Positions 22,346-35,700 of a DNA stretch of 64,000 nt are shown piece after piece. The notes under the pieces were generated by a model. It saw nothing but the letters and a program-made list of their open reading frames with translations. It was not told where the DNA came from and did no database searches. Where the stretch lies: positions 10,292,028 through 10,356,027 of the forward strand of contig CM041546.1 in assembly GCA_023238725.1 (NCBI GenBank), written 5' to 3'. The DNA is from Scortum barcoo. Lineage: Eukaryota > Chordata > Actinopteri > Centrarchiformes > Terapontidae. Both the position numbers and the translations under genes were made by a program. Each line of letters begins with the position of its first letter. Within the stretch, counting starts at the first letter, position 1.

Positions 22346-23182
22346 CAAACGTAAGGTATTATTATGTAACTATTAAACATACACTGTACTGATATTTACA
22401 TGTGGAAATTCTCATGGATATTGGCATTTCGAGTCAAGGCAAGCCGTTTTACTAGTATTAAATGCGGGTTTTCACGTTAAATGTCAACATTGCTGCGTAT
22501 TGTTAGCCACATTTAGCAAACGTGTGTCGTTATTCCCAACAGGGGCCAGCTAACAAACACTGACTAATATGAGCAAATTTTTGTTTTCTTCAATCTAAAC
22601 AAAGATGTTTATACAAAATATAGCAAGCATTTGTTCGGTCTCGATGTGTTTTTTTTTCTTTTTGTGTTTCATTTGGCCGGTTTGATCAGAGTGCTTTATA
22701 TAAAATAGCTTTAAATAGTGTGTTTCCGATCATATTCGCATATAAAAAATTAATCATTTTGCTTTTGCTGATTTAATAAGTGTCGACTTTGTTTTTGCGG
22801 ATTTGGTTAAATAGACATCCTGACTGTATAACATTTTGATAAACAACGTCAATCATGTCGTACAACAAGTAACGATTATTGTCTTTGTGGATCGATTGGC
22901 CCACAAAATATCAGAAAACGGTGGTAAAATATCATCACAAGCCAAGTTGATTATCTACATATTTTTTTTGGTATAACCAAATCCAAACATAACCCATCTT
23001 TTAATTATATTTTCAGAGAAAAATCAACAGTTCATCGACCAATAAGTTACTCCGAAGACGGGTGCTTGTATGAAGTTCAGTGGAAAAAACTTTGCAGAGC
23101 TAATAACATCCTTTTTGTGTCGCCCTCAGACTGACAGCCTTCAGACGGGACATCATCCTCTCCACTGGGTAGCTTACTAGCC

Positions 23183-26100
23183 ATGTCCTCACAGCAACCC
23201 AACAGTTCAGCCTCCAACAGTCCCACCAACATCTTGGGTTCTCCGTTCTCCGTTATCAGTTCCTCGCTCAACTCCCCAGTCGTCTCACCCTCTCTGGGAT
23301 TCGGACCCATCAGCAACAGTCAGGTAACTGGCAGACATTGGAGGCTGTGAATAGGTGTAGTAATGTAGTTACGTAGTAGTGTTTGTTTACATGTGTTAGT
23401 TTTGGGTTTTGTTTTTTGTTTTTACAACATGTACAGTGTTGTAAATATTCAAAAGAGGAGGAAGCATATTTGGATAATGATAGGTGCCACTGATTTTATT
23501 TTTATTGGGTATTGAATAAGGTGACTGATCGCTCAAGGAACCAAGGTCATGCCAGTGTTTTCATGATTGTTATTTTTGGTCGCACCATGTGTCCAGATCT
23601 CTTCTTCGGCACCCATATCAGGGATGCACTCAATCAGCAGCTCAGAGGATATCAAGCCTCCGTTTGGCCTGAGGCCCATGCCAGCTCACAGCCCTGGACT
23701 AATGCTGTCTCAGAAACGCTTGTGTGTCATCTGTGGAGACCGCTCTTCTGGTGAGTGAATCCACAAAGAGGAGGATTAGCAGAAGTGAAACATCAGTTGA
23801 AGACTGTTTTTATTACATGGCAGTTTTAGTGTGCATAATCCTTCACTGTCAGTGTTATTTTTTCACCTGCGTTTTCCCAAAATTTGAACAAAATCAGTCA
23901 CTTATTCTAATAAAAATACAAAATGTGTCGGACTGTTTCACTGAGATGTTTTGTTTGATCGTCCCATCAGCCCTCTAACTTCACTTTTTATTTATGTAAT
24001 TTACAGGCAAGCACTATGGCGTGTACAGCTGTGAAGGTTGCAAAGGTTTCTTCAAGCGAACTGTGCGCAAAGACCTGAGCTATACCTGCAGGGATAACAA
24101 AGAGTGCCTGGTTGACAAACGCCAGCGCAATCGCTGCCAGTACTGCCGCTACCAGAAGTGCCTGGCCATGGGCATGAAGAGGGAAGGTATGCAAGGAACA
24201 GGCCTGCATTAGAGCCCTAGGTTCACTTTGAGGGCCTGTTTGGCTTATGAAGGTTGAGGACAACGTTGCGAGTATAGTTGCATGTAAGGCAACTATACAA
24301 GGTGACATACATTGGTGTTTTCTGCAACATAGAATTAAACATATATTTTTAGAATGATTTAAGCTTTGGCAGTCAACTAGATTTCTTAAAACAAGTAATT
24401 ATGCCAAAGGAAACCCAATTAAATTGATTAAGTAATATTGGATTAGATTAGTAGTTCAGGTTTAGGTGAGGGCGGATGCTAGATTAGATAAGATAAAGGG
24501 TAGAGACGGGTGAATTGGGGCTGGTTTATATAACTAACCCCTTTCCATCTCTTCTCTTCATTTTCTCCTATTCTGCCCTTTCTCCATCTTTCAATAGTGA
24601 TCAAACATATAAAGTGGATAAAAGAAGATGGAAAGGATGAGGGATGGATGAGTATGACATTGACAAATCTTAAAGATACTGTATTTTGATGTTACGTAGA
24701 GAATTAGCCTGTTTTGATCGACATGCAAAATTGTTTGGCTGGGGGATTTACATGCGATGACATAGCTAGAAGTGATTGAGAGCGAGACTCGCTGTGGCGT
24801 ACTGCGCTGTGACGATAGACGGCTGTGTAAAATAAACAATCAGACAGCTTTAGTTGCTTGCTGATCGTGTGTTAACAGTATTTAAAACTATGCAGTGGAG
24901 AGCAGAGAATATAATTTATCACATTCTAGTTCAGGCCACAATGTCAGTTTAAAGTATCTTAAATGTATATTGTACATGTGTTATGAGAGGTGTGGCCTCT
25001 TTACTGTGTCTCGGCAGTGCCAGTTTTAGCCACAGATTTAGGCACATAAAGTCTGCACACTCTGCTTTGCCACCGGTTAAATCTCACATTCCCATGCCAC
25101 TTCATTATAGCTGCACTTAGAGTGTTTGATCTGCCGGGTAGATTATATATGACAATATCAGTATTTTTAAGGAGATTCTGGCAGATCTGTTCTGTTTTGT
25201 CCCCATCCATTTTGATTAGGGAAGTTAGAATATGCGGTGATATTGTTTTGGATGAGATAACACCTTCTCTTCTTCCACCTCACTGAGATCACGGTCTCTT
25301 TTTAGGTTGCAGTAACTGTTAAATTCTTAACCATCACATGCTAGTCCCTTGTCCTCATGTTGCTTTGTGCCGGTTGGGATGGCACCACTTACCGTTACGC
25401 TGCCATTTCAGCAGGGGTGGAAAAAAACAATAGATTTTTAGATTGCACTGTGATTCCTTCTTTAACTATCTAGTGTTTGATTGTTAAACATTAAGCTAAT
25501 GCACGTAAGCTAACTTAAGAGCATGTTAATGACAAGCACATGCATGTAACTACAGCCTGCCAGTTATACTTCTGTCAATAGTGGAAGTAAATTCATTGGA
25601 CTTGTCATGATGGATATTAATTATGGTGTTGTGAATTCATGGTTCAGTACACATACAATACAGGAATGTTCTGTACAGACTGCCAGCCCTACATTTCAGT
25701 TATGATTGGCAGCAAACACATTGGAAATTTATTTTTGCTATTGCTGAGTTGATTCCATTTTTTTAAGACAATATAGAATTTGAAAAGGACTTTCTTAAAG
25801 AGGACTGCAAAGAGGCATAACATTTTGCAGAATAATAACTTGCTAACCCATAAAATCATCAGTTGACATTTTCTTTTCCTGGGAGTTTTTTCATTCTTCA
25901 GTATTTACCACTCTTTCATTGCCTTTTTGCCTCCACCCCCCACCACTGTCCTCTTTTGTTTTTGTCTGATGCAGCGGTCCAGGAGGAGCGCCAGAGGAAC
26001 CGTGAGCGTGAAGGAGAGCTGGAGTTCAGTGTCGGGGTGAACGAGGAGATGCCCGTGGAGAAGATTCTAGAGGCAGAGACTGCTGTGGAGCAGAAGACTG

Positions 26101-28524
26101 AGCTTCACTCTGATGGTGGCTCTGCAGGCAACTCTGTGAGTGGTTACAATACAACAATCAATATATTTTCATATTTCCAGTCACCATGTCAGTGATTTAA
26201 TTTCCACAGTATCATGATGCAGTATGAAACGAGAAACTGTTAAAACTGTAGTATGGGACTTTTAAACATAAATTCAAGCCCCTTTTCAGATGAGTTCACA
26301 TTATGCTGATTACAGCCAGGTAAACCTCTTTGTGTTTCGCATTATGCCAGACTTTTTGTAATCTCATGTCTGTGGCGGATTTCCTGTGTTGGCGCACTAG
26401 AAGTGATGCCGAATGGTTGCCATTGGCAGTAGCTTTTGCTCTGAACTATGAATATGTAAACAAGTCAAAGCTACTGGAGAGTGGTGGGTAACAAGTCGCT
26501 TGACTGGACTTTCCAGCTGTTAGTCTCCATCCACTAACCTGCCAGCAGGTGGAGACTGTCAAAAAACTTTTTTGCTGAAGTACACTTTAAAGTAGGAAAG
26601 TAGGCATGGATAGTAACCTCATTTGACGACTCCATCACATGACACATTTTTCCGCTCTGTCCTTCTCTACGTAATGAGATTTGATTTGGGTGCAGTGGAG
26701 ATGTAGCAAGCTCATGTGTAGGTAGTATGTAATAGGTATTTTTTTGGATATACAACAAATGTGATGTTTTTTTTTTTTTGTTTGTTTCAGCCCCATGATG
26801 CAGTCACCAACATCTGTCAGACCGCAGACAAACAGCTGTTTGCCTTGGTGGAGTGGGCGAAGAGAATCCCACATTTCTCTGAACTTCCCCTTGATGACCA
26901 GGTCATCCTTCTGCGTGCAGGTATGATGAAGAATCTGCTGTTTTGAATGATCCGCACGTTCAGAATCAACACATTGAACACAGAGGTCAGATACATTTAA
27001 ATTGAACTGAGTCAGATTATGAATGTTGAATTATTTAAGAGTACAGTTCTGAAAGAGTAACAAGGTCATGGAGTTTAAATAGTTTGTTTTTCAGTGAAAA
27101 GCTTTCTTATACAATGATCCAACCATCTAACTTAGTGCTGTGCTTTACTGTTTAATTGTATTTGCATATTTTAATAAATTAACTCTAAAATTAACCACAA
27201 AGTTTTAAAGGTTGAAATACAGGGACAATATTATATCCTAGTTACAACAGATTTGCCTGCCGAGGCAAAGGTTCTAAATTCACATTTTACACCTTTTACA
27301 TTAAATCTAAGATTGAAAGTAACTACAGAGCAATTGGATGTAGAGAAACTATGGTAGACATGTAGATGGCCTGATACATTATTCTATAAAAGATAAAGGA
27401 TATATTGTAAATGAATGGACAATAAAATGTATTTAAACATGGAAGGCAGTTTTTGAAACCAAATTTGAAACTCACCTGCGCATAAAAAAATGTATACAGC
27501 TGTAGTGTAATGCTGCTTTAACATGTTTTCCACTGATTATTACTCACCAGTGTTAAAATTGATTTTCATTGGTCAGGTTGGAATGAGCTCCTCATCGCCT
27601 CCTTCTCCCATCGCTCCATTGCGGTGAAGGATGGAGTTCTCCTGGCTTCCGAGCTGCAGCGCGACAGCGCACACAGTGCAGGAGTTGGAGCCATTTTTGA
27701 CAGGTACAGCTATAGAGACAGTTTCAACTTTAAATATGAATTGCAGCTGTTATTGACATACGTATAGTGTCTGCAGAATAACTGGTTTTATGTAACACAG
27801 GGAGAGTGTGCAGAGTGCAGAGGTCGGAGCCATATTTGACAGGTAATTTCATCTTTTGTCATACTATTATTTTGTCATAATATGAATATAAATTGTGATT
27901 TCCCCCTCCATTGTACTCTTTTTGTCTTACACTTTAAAACCTTGTTCAAAAATCTTTTGCAACTTTGTCACTATTAAGGGTCCTTACGGAGCTTGTCAAC
28001 AAAATGAGAGATATGCAAATGGACAAAACTGAGCTGGGCTGCCTCCGAGCCATCGTCCTCTTCAACCCAGGTGCCTGTCTTTGACAAGTCTTTGACAAAG
28101 TAGGATGTACTCTCAAGTGTTCGCCCCTTTATAAAAATGTTTTTGTTATTTTCTTGCAGATGCTAAAGGGCTCTCCAACACCAGTGAGGTGGAGCTCCTT
28201 AGAGAAAAGGTCTATGCATCATTGGAAGCCTACTGCAAACAGAAATACCCAGAGCAGCAGGGAAGGTAAAGGTTATGTTTATAACTGTTGTAAATGTTTG
28301 ACAATGTAAAATGTCAAAGTTAAACATCATCAGTGCACAATGTCAAACTAAATGATACCTTCTTTGCTCTACTCAGGTTTGCTAAGCTCCTCCTTCGACT
28401 GCCAGCATTGCGATCCATTGGCTTGAAGTGTTTGGAGCATCTTTTCTTCTTTAAGCTGATCGGTGACACGCCTATTGACACTTTCCTTATGGAAATGCTT
28501 GAAGCCCCCCATCAGTTGTCTTAG
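23183..28524 (+). CDS. rxrb: retinoid X receptor beta
   Basis: A nuclear receptor that heterodimerises with RAR, TR, VDR, LXR and PPAR on DNA. Coding exons: 23183-23323, 23597-23750, 24007-24186, 25975-26135, 26791-26920, 27577-27703, 27801-27842, 27979-28070, 28160-28265, 28377-28524; 426 codons, all phases consistent. A short Ser/Pro-rich A/B region (GSPFSVISSSLNSP) is followed by the two-zinc-finger DNA-binding domain (CVICGDRSSGKHYGVYSCEG, with P-box CEGCKGF), the hinge, and the ligand-binding domain ending in helix 12 (IDTFLMEMLEAPHQLS). The ATG at 23183 was chosen because TGA precedes it in frame in the same exon. Two features mark it as the fish beta type: the 14-residue insert from 27801-27842, and ASELQRDSAHSAG where human RXRB has ATGLHVHRNSAHSAG. 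Which teleost paralogue (rxrba or rxrbb) was not decided. Confidence 0.95.
24007..24186 (+). CDS. rxrb: rxrb exon: most of the DNA-binding domain
   Basis: It encodes the rest of zinc finger 1 and all of finger 2: P-box CEGCKGF for AGGTCA half-sites, D-box CRDNKE, and the C-terminal extension through YQKCLAMGMKRE. All eight zinc-ligand cysteines are present across this exon and 23597-23750. The exon ends one base into the codon that joins to AVQEERQRN at 25975. Confidence 0.95.
27801..27842 (+). CDS. rxrb: rxrb 14-codon mini-exon (duplicated exon end)
   Basis: A 42-nt exon flanked by CAG and GTAATT. It encodes ESVQSAEVGAIFDR, inserted right after the similar DSAHSAGVGAIFDR that ends the previous exon. 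Being a multiple of three, it can be included or skipped without frame change. Zebrafish RXR-delta/epsilon (the rxrb genes) carry a 14-residue insert at this place and were reported not to respond to 9-cis retinoic acid. Confidence 0.88.
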
Positions 28525-29248
28525 ACAGAAAACGCGTACTGTGGTTAGGTTTAGATAGCTCAAGTCTGGGAAGCTGGAGTGGGACTGGAGTGGCACTTTA
28601 AGTTCTTTGAAGATTTGTCAATTTGTCTCACTGCTGTCTGCTGTTACACTATTTTAGTGCAGCACAGATTTGCTCTTTAGACCAAACCCAAGGCTTGGCA
28701 TGATCTACAAGCTGGTGCTATATGTTGAAATGACTTCATAAGTAACTATGGTTTAAAAAAGGTATTTTTAAAAATGTAAACATTTACATATTTCCCTCAC
28801 AGGAGCTATAATTTGGGTATACATTTTTATATAAGCTTTTTAGACACATCAAATGTTAAGCATCAGTTGTTTTTCAACTGAACTGTTCCCTAAAACCTGT
28901 TTTTTAAAAGGAAGTCAACCTGAATCCTGAATATGCATCAAGGACATGGTCATCTTTTTATAGTTTCTAATTCAAGCCAGATCTAAAAGTATATTATTGT
29001 ACCAAACAGGCACCTGGAACTGTGTCCAACTCTGAGTTTACTTAAATGAAATCCTAACCTTGACCCTGGGATAGAAGACAAGTCAGGGCTTGAAACTGTC
29101 AGTGTGTTGATTGAGAATCAGCTTTATGTGTCTGATAATATACAGTTACTGTCGTGTACTTCTTTGCCATTCTATAAATCTAATCACCTTGTGGTTAACG
29201 ATAAAACTGCACTGCACACTTGCTATGTACTATTTCTAAAATACTTTC

Positions 29249-29254
29249 AATAAA
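29249..29254 (+). promoter_or_regulatory. rxrb: rxrb poly(A) signal (proximal)
   Basis: AATAAA lies about 725 bases after the stop codon, followed within 20 bases by an A-rich tract. A second AATAAA at 30022-30027 could give a longer 3'UTR. Confidence 0.55.
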
Positions 29255-29299
29255 CGCCTGGCCTGTAGGAGAAAAAAAAAAAAGAAAAGAAAAAAAAAA

Positions 29300-32200
29300 G
29301 TCAGGCGTTTGTCTTTTGGTGCTATTTCAGAGATAATTTGACTTTATTGGTGCAGACGCACACCAACCACAAACCTAAGAAAATATGCAAAACTGAAAAA
29401 TCCCTTTGTTAATCTTTGTTAAAAACGTAGCAATATAAGATGTAAATTGCATAAGAGCTTTCTGCCTGTCAGTCATTCAGGGGTTTTACAAAGTAAATCA
29501 TGTCTGGTGGAAAGGGAATACTCCATTTTTTAATTTATCTATACAATTCTAAGGTACTGTGCAAAACTAATTGTTCAGGGAAAATGTACATTGATAAATT
29601 TGAATTATGATCAGGAGATACAAATTATATAATTCTTAATATGTTCCCTTGTTTTTAGTTTTCAGCTAGGATAAAGCAGAACATGTCTTGGATTGCACTG
29701 GATTTGCTGAGACTGTTTCAGCTTTTTTTTTTTTTTCTTCCATTTTTTTGTGCTTTTTTGACGCTCAGTTGTATTTTCCTACCTTCCCCCCATTTTTTAG
29801 GTAGCTGTCTTGTTCATTGTAATGTCTCTGCAATTTATTACAAAGCAAACCTTAATCATGTTAAGATCCATAGCACCTGTGGACATAGGAGTTTTAAACA
29901 AGACCAAATGAGGTCTCTATGATGGCCACGAGTCAACGCCAGATGAGCTGTGAGCTTGTCGTGGACCTCGATAACGCTCTTGAACATAAAGTGACTTGAA
30001 GCATGGGTTGTGTGGACTGAAAATAAAAAAGCTTAAGTTTTTTTGTTTGCTTTTTTTTTTTTCTCCCCCCTGCCCCCCCAGCAAGTGTTCAGTGTGACAC
30101 TTTTCTCCCTGGAGGAAACTCAGATTTTAAGGCAAAACAACACAGTTGAAAGACAATTAAAAGAAATTGCCAAAAGCTGTTTTAATGAGCCTTTTTATTG
30201 TAGTTGTTACATAGTTTTTGCTGTGGGCATTGACGCAATAGAAGCCTTGGTTGTGTAGCACTTGTCTAAAGTTCCACAGTGATGTTATGGCACAGGCAGC
30301 AATGTATGTGTGTGGTGGGCTAATGTTAAATTAAAAGAAGAAAACGTTGAGTGCAATGAAATAGAAGGCTTCTAAGGGATTCCACAGGACTAGCTGGTGA
30401 ACTTCATCGCTGCGCATTTCACCACGTTTGTTCACTTTACAGTCTGAAGGAAAAAGGTTTAATAACGCGCACACAAACCCTACAGCTCTGAGAACCAAAG
30501 TGAACCTCCCTTTGTATCAAGCAGAAGTGACACCTTTTTTAAACCATGCATGGCTTGGTTTGCTTAAATTATATTTAGAATAATACTGCTTTTAGTCTAT
30601 TATACACTATTCTACACATGGAGCAAAAAAAAACAAAACAAACAGAAGAACATAAAGACATGACATGTACATCATTTTACAGCATTCCCCTGTATTTCTT
30701 TACACATCTGTCGTGTTTGTGACAAAAATCAGTACAATCTGGGAAACAATGAGCTCCTCCCCCCCGTAACTACTAAGTTGCATGCTACACATTGAGTCTA
30801 AGGTGCTGAATAGGTTTCAGTAAAATCTATAGAAAACAAAAAAGAAAAAACAAACCATGTACTGCTGGTGTGGTTTAATGTTTTAGCTTTATCATGATGT
30901 TGCGCTGTCTCTCTCAATGGCTATGTTTCCATCACAGTGAATTTGAGAGTGGATAGATTCACCTTGCCATGATATAAATTGAAATTACGCGTTACAGATT
31001 TAAGCCAAGGCCATTCCAAATGGATTAATAGCACAACAAGCTCATCGATAGTCCAAAAACAGACCTACGTGATCAAAAAGTGAAACTTGCGGGCTCCTTC
31101 GTATTCACCTCGATACAGATTTACACGTTTTAAAATAGATAAATAATGGAGATTTTATGTGCGTCCATATTATTGATTATCATGTAACCCCTGATGTTCA
31201 CATTCATAGTTAGAGAGTGAAGGAATACTCCGTGTGTCCTGTGAATGACAAACAGATCTCCAGTGACGCCGGCTGCACTACACATTAATTTGGTCTGGTC
31301 TATTCTGTACTCTTATATTTCACTGGGATCTAGACAACAGCGGTACAATGCATGTCCGTATTCTACAGTAAGGCAACAGGATACAGCTAATGTGCATAAC
31401 CAATCCCTAAGTTGTCATAAATACTTAAAGCTATCTTCATAACAAAACTATTTGATCCAAGACGTAACATGGAAAAAAAGAAAACAGAAATTTTGTCAGG
31501 ACAAGTTTAAAAACACTGGTTTAAAAAGAAATCACAGCTCGTGAAACGATGTACATTGCAATATTATCCCCCCCCCTCTTAACTGACTGCACATCTGTAG
31601 TAACATTTTCTTGATTATTAGTCCCTGAAAACGTCTTAATAAATAACTGTCTCTGAAAGGCACTCTGAAATGTGCAGCTCAAAGTTTCTAGAAAACAAAA
31701 CTAGGCAATTCTATGAAGATTGCTCACCTGTAACACTGCGCCCGCCTTCTTTTAACTTTTTTTTTCCAACTGTGAGAATAGGTCACATGATGCAACTGGT
31801 CTACATTTGTTTAAGCTAAAAATGTTTGCATGAAGAGCATTAGTCTGTTGACTGAACTTTAAGAAGTCGTTTCTCTGATAAACTTCTCATCTCCAGTCAG
31901 CTGACAGAAGTTTGACCTTGCTTTAGATCCGCCTTGAGTCTGACCGCTTCGATTAAATGGTAAAAACTGTGCTACTGTTGATTTGCTGGTTAAACTGTTG
32001 AGTATATTTTTGGATTCAGATGTCAGAGTGGTTCATCAGTGTCAAGGATTTCACATTCCATTGATACCCAACTTTTACATCCAGTGCAATTGTTCCTTAT
32101 TTGAGCACCTTGAGCAAAATGAAAAGAAATGCAAAACTACCACAGTAGTATATAAGAGCATAACCCTCTGCACAAAACCATCTATTCAATAGATGAAATG

Positions 32201-32749
32201 TCTTTCAATTCAATTTGTCACTAAAGCTGCAGGGCTGACACTAAACCCGTGCAGTGGAGAGTTTAGCGTCTGTACCGCTCTTCTCGCCCATTGATTGAAT
32301 TCAGTCAAGGCCACGTAATGGGGCTGAAGCACACGCACTGATGCTCTCGGCATTAAAAAAAAAAAAAAAAAAAAACACAATTTAGCGCGGGTGTTTGTTT
32401 GCAATGTCACATTCCGAGGGGATGACTGCGGATAAGCTGCGTTAGCACATATCGTCGATGTTTATCCAGCAATAGCGAAGCTTAGTGGTTTGAATGTGGC
32501 GCTCTGTATCTGCTCTCTCCGCCCGTCAAGTCTGCGAATAAAACCTCGTGCCACCTTTTATCCACTCACTTCAGGAAGCGCTTGTGTCAAGCCGATGTAA
32601 ACCGAACGCATAAAGACGAGGTCAACTCATCAAAGCTGGAAGTAGAGGAGGGGTGTTTAGTGCCAAGCCAGAGAGTGCGGTGGGCTGCCAGGTTGGGTGT
32701 TGGGGTTGGAGGGGCAGTGACAGGGCTTCTCGACGTCCTTATGGCCGGC
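29300..32749. other. 3'UTR overlap zone of rxrb and fhod3
   Basis: No coding exon was seen. Plus-strand AATAAA at 30022-30027 and minus-strand AATAAA at 30194-30199 face each other. From the second signal up to 32749 the DNA would be fhod3 3'UTR of about 2.5 kb. A 21-base A run is at 32355-32375. Confidence 0.45.
30194..30199 (-). promoter_or_regulatory. fhod3: candidate fhod3 poly(A) signal
   Basis: TTTATT on the plus strand reads AATAAA on the minus strand. It is the candidate nearest the rxrb gene. No transcript evidence; other signals between here and 32749 are possible. Confidence 0.3.
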
Positions 32750-35700
32750 TCACACCTGCATCTCTGAACCGCTGGACAAGCCAAGAGCATTTGCCTCCTC
32801 TGTTGTCAAACCATTCTTCAGCGTCCTCCTCACTGTACGTACAAAGATAAAATAAAGGAGACATGACAAATATGCAGCTGACGCCACATTCTCTGCATGA
32901 TAATAAATTATGCCAAATGTCCTGCAGTTGACTTGACTCACATGACTTTCGGTTGGCTCGGGACCGTCTCCTCTCCCGAGGTTGCGTCCGCTGGCTGGGC
33001 CCCTGAGTGGCCGACCTAACAATCCTCTCCATGATCTCATCAGCTGTATCATCTGTGCAGTTCACCGGGTCGTCATTGGCAGAGCACCATGGGGGGACAC
33101 GCCCTGAAACAATAAGGTTGGAATGGATAAGAAAACAGCAGAAGCTATTGAATAATAGGACAGGTTTGGGAAATCGAGACGTTTAGCAGCTTACAATTGC
33201 TAACTAGCAATAAAAACAAAGTACAGCTGAGGAATTCAGCAGGGATGGAGTCATGGAGATCACTGAAGTTATTATAATTCATCCTGAGGGGAATATGAGT
33301 GTGTGTACAAAATTTCATTGCAGTCCATCCAATGGTTATCAGGACATCCCGAGGAAAGGTCAGGGGGTCACCAAAGTCAGTAGGATTCATCATTTGGCAA
33401 CCACGAACATTTTTGCAAAATGTCAAAGTAATCTATCTCATACTTGTCGAGATATTTCAGTCTGGATCAAAGTGGCGGACGGCCTGGCACACAGACATCG
33501 TCATCCCTCAAGCAGTGCGCGCTGGCGTGGCTAAAAATACCCATCCTAGTGGAGGATTATCTTAAATCTTCAAAATAACCTCAGTAAAATGCTCGTGTTG
33601 TGCTCATGGAATAGTTAATGGCAGCAAATCTCAGCGTGCTGGATGGAGGATGATGATATGAAATCTATGTAGGGGCTGTAACTGTATAACATGTTTACGA
33701 GACTGACCTCTGCTGCTGCTGGCTCTGGTGCGTGTGCGGAGGCCGGGCACCGTGGATGTCCCGCTCTCTCCGCCCTGCAGGCTGCTCTTTAGCACGGCCT
33801 TCATGTTCTCGTGTTCGGCTGCATCTTCAGCATACTGGATACCCTGAGGCTGGCTCTCCTGCGCGTCTGACGGGGCGCCGCCAAATTTTCCACTCTGGCG
33901 AGGGGAAGGACACAGGGTTACAATATGTACATTTATTAGTGGGAGACGGTGAAAGTCAGTCAGATCCATGCACTTTTAGTATTTGAGAAGAAACATGAGG
34001 AAAAGCTTTAAATATTAAACTTGTCATATAGGTTAATCTCTCCTAGTGTGACACAGCACTCTCCGGCCTAAAAGGAGAACAATAAGTAATTTCAAAGAGT
34101 CAGACACATTTAAACTGTTGTTTATTCTGTGGGCATGACAGTTTCTTGCAACAATGCAGACATGCCAGGTTCAGCTCGGGGTCTCTCTGAGGTCCATTCA
34201 TCCCCAGCAGGAAGTAGCTGCATACTGAGATTTCCCAGCTGACATCGTGCGAATGCCTCTTTTTCCTCGCCTCATCATCGGCGTCAAGCTTCCTCGTTAG
34301 TGTAATGGCCACACAGAACAGAACCTGTCATTCTAACTGATGACTTGTCCTTTTTTTTTTTTTTTTTCCAATCCTTGTGCACACACCGGTTATTGTTCAA
34401 AGTTGCGACAACACAGCCTCGGTTGAATGTTAGTCAAAACAGAAAGTTTGCATGCACTTGTTTGCACACAGTCCCCCCCTACCTCACTATCATCGTCATC
34501 CTCACTCTACAGAGACAAAGGAAATGGAAGAAAACAATGGCAAAAGGTGTGTTTTAAATACAGCAGACTGCTGGGGTCAAGTGAAAACTTAAAACTTAAA
34601 CATACTCTCAAGTCATCAAGAAGCACAAGAGGAGTAGTGCGGCATTTTTGGAAACAAACTTGTTTGCTTTTGTGCCGAGAGTCAGATGAGAAGATTGATA
34701 CAACTGCTGGTCCCAGCGGCACTTTGAACGAACAATGAGATAGAATGTAACAGTCAGGAAGGAAGTGAATAAGGAAATGTGAAACTATTCCTTTAAACGT
34801 CAGAAGAGCTCAACGCCCCATATACCTTAAGAAACACTGCACATATGTCCGAGCTGTGGAACAGAAGAAGCACAAGTGACTGAATATCTTTGTAAGCGTG
34901 TGGTTAAGGTGTGGGCCTTGTTATTTCTCCTTCAGGGACATCCAAAGGTTTGAATTTTCACACAGTGATTGAATTAGGGTCCCTTTGAAAAGAGAGGGGC
35001 CCCTGCCAAGGCTCGCTGTGGAGTCCGCTCCGAGCAGCCGGCTCCTCGGGGTTTAAGGGATTTTAATCACACAGGGAGGTGTTTGCTCTGGCCTTTCTGA
35101 GCCTGCTGCAGCTACAGAATGAGATACACTAAAAACAACTCCCTGATTGTTGTTATAGTAACCTATACATGTGAATACAGAGGAGCTATGCTGATGTCAT
35201 CACCAGTGCATGCCGTGTCTGTCAGACATGGCCACAGTTTGGCGCTTTAACCAGATTAAAGATATAACCAGCGTCTGGGGATTGTTCATATTGTTTCATA
35301 GAACTGAGACAGTAGAAACTAAACAAAGATGAAGATCAGGAAATGGAGAAAAAGCGTACGTGCGACTCTCGCTCGTGGTGAGGAGCACTTACATCTGTTA
35401 TCATTTTTCCCCTGGTCTTGTTCCTCTCTCGGTGGTTGGCCCTCTTTTGTTTCTGCTGCAGCACGCGCTCTCTCGTTGTGCGATACTCCAGTGCAAACTC
35501 ACTCAGGATCTTGCTAAAGCGATGAATGCTGACCTCACGTACTGCATATACCGGATGGCCCAGAAACAGCAGAAAGGCATGAAACCTGCAGATGTGCCAA
35601 GAAACATCACATCACTGTGCAGATGCACTGGCGGGAACAAAGTTGCGTCAAAAAGTAACAAAAGCTACTGAAACATGAATGTCAGTGACACTAAATGAAC

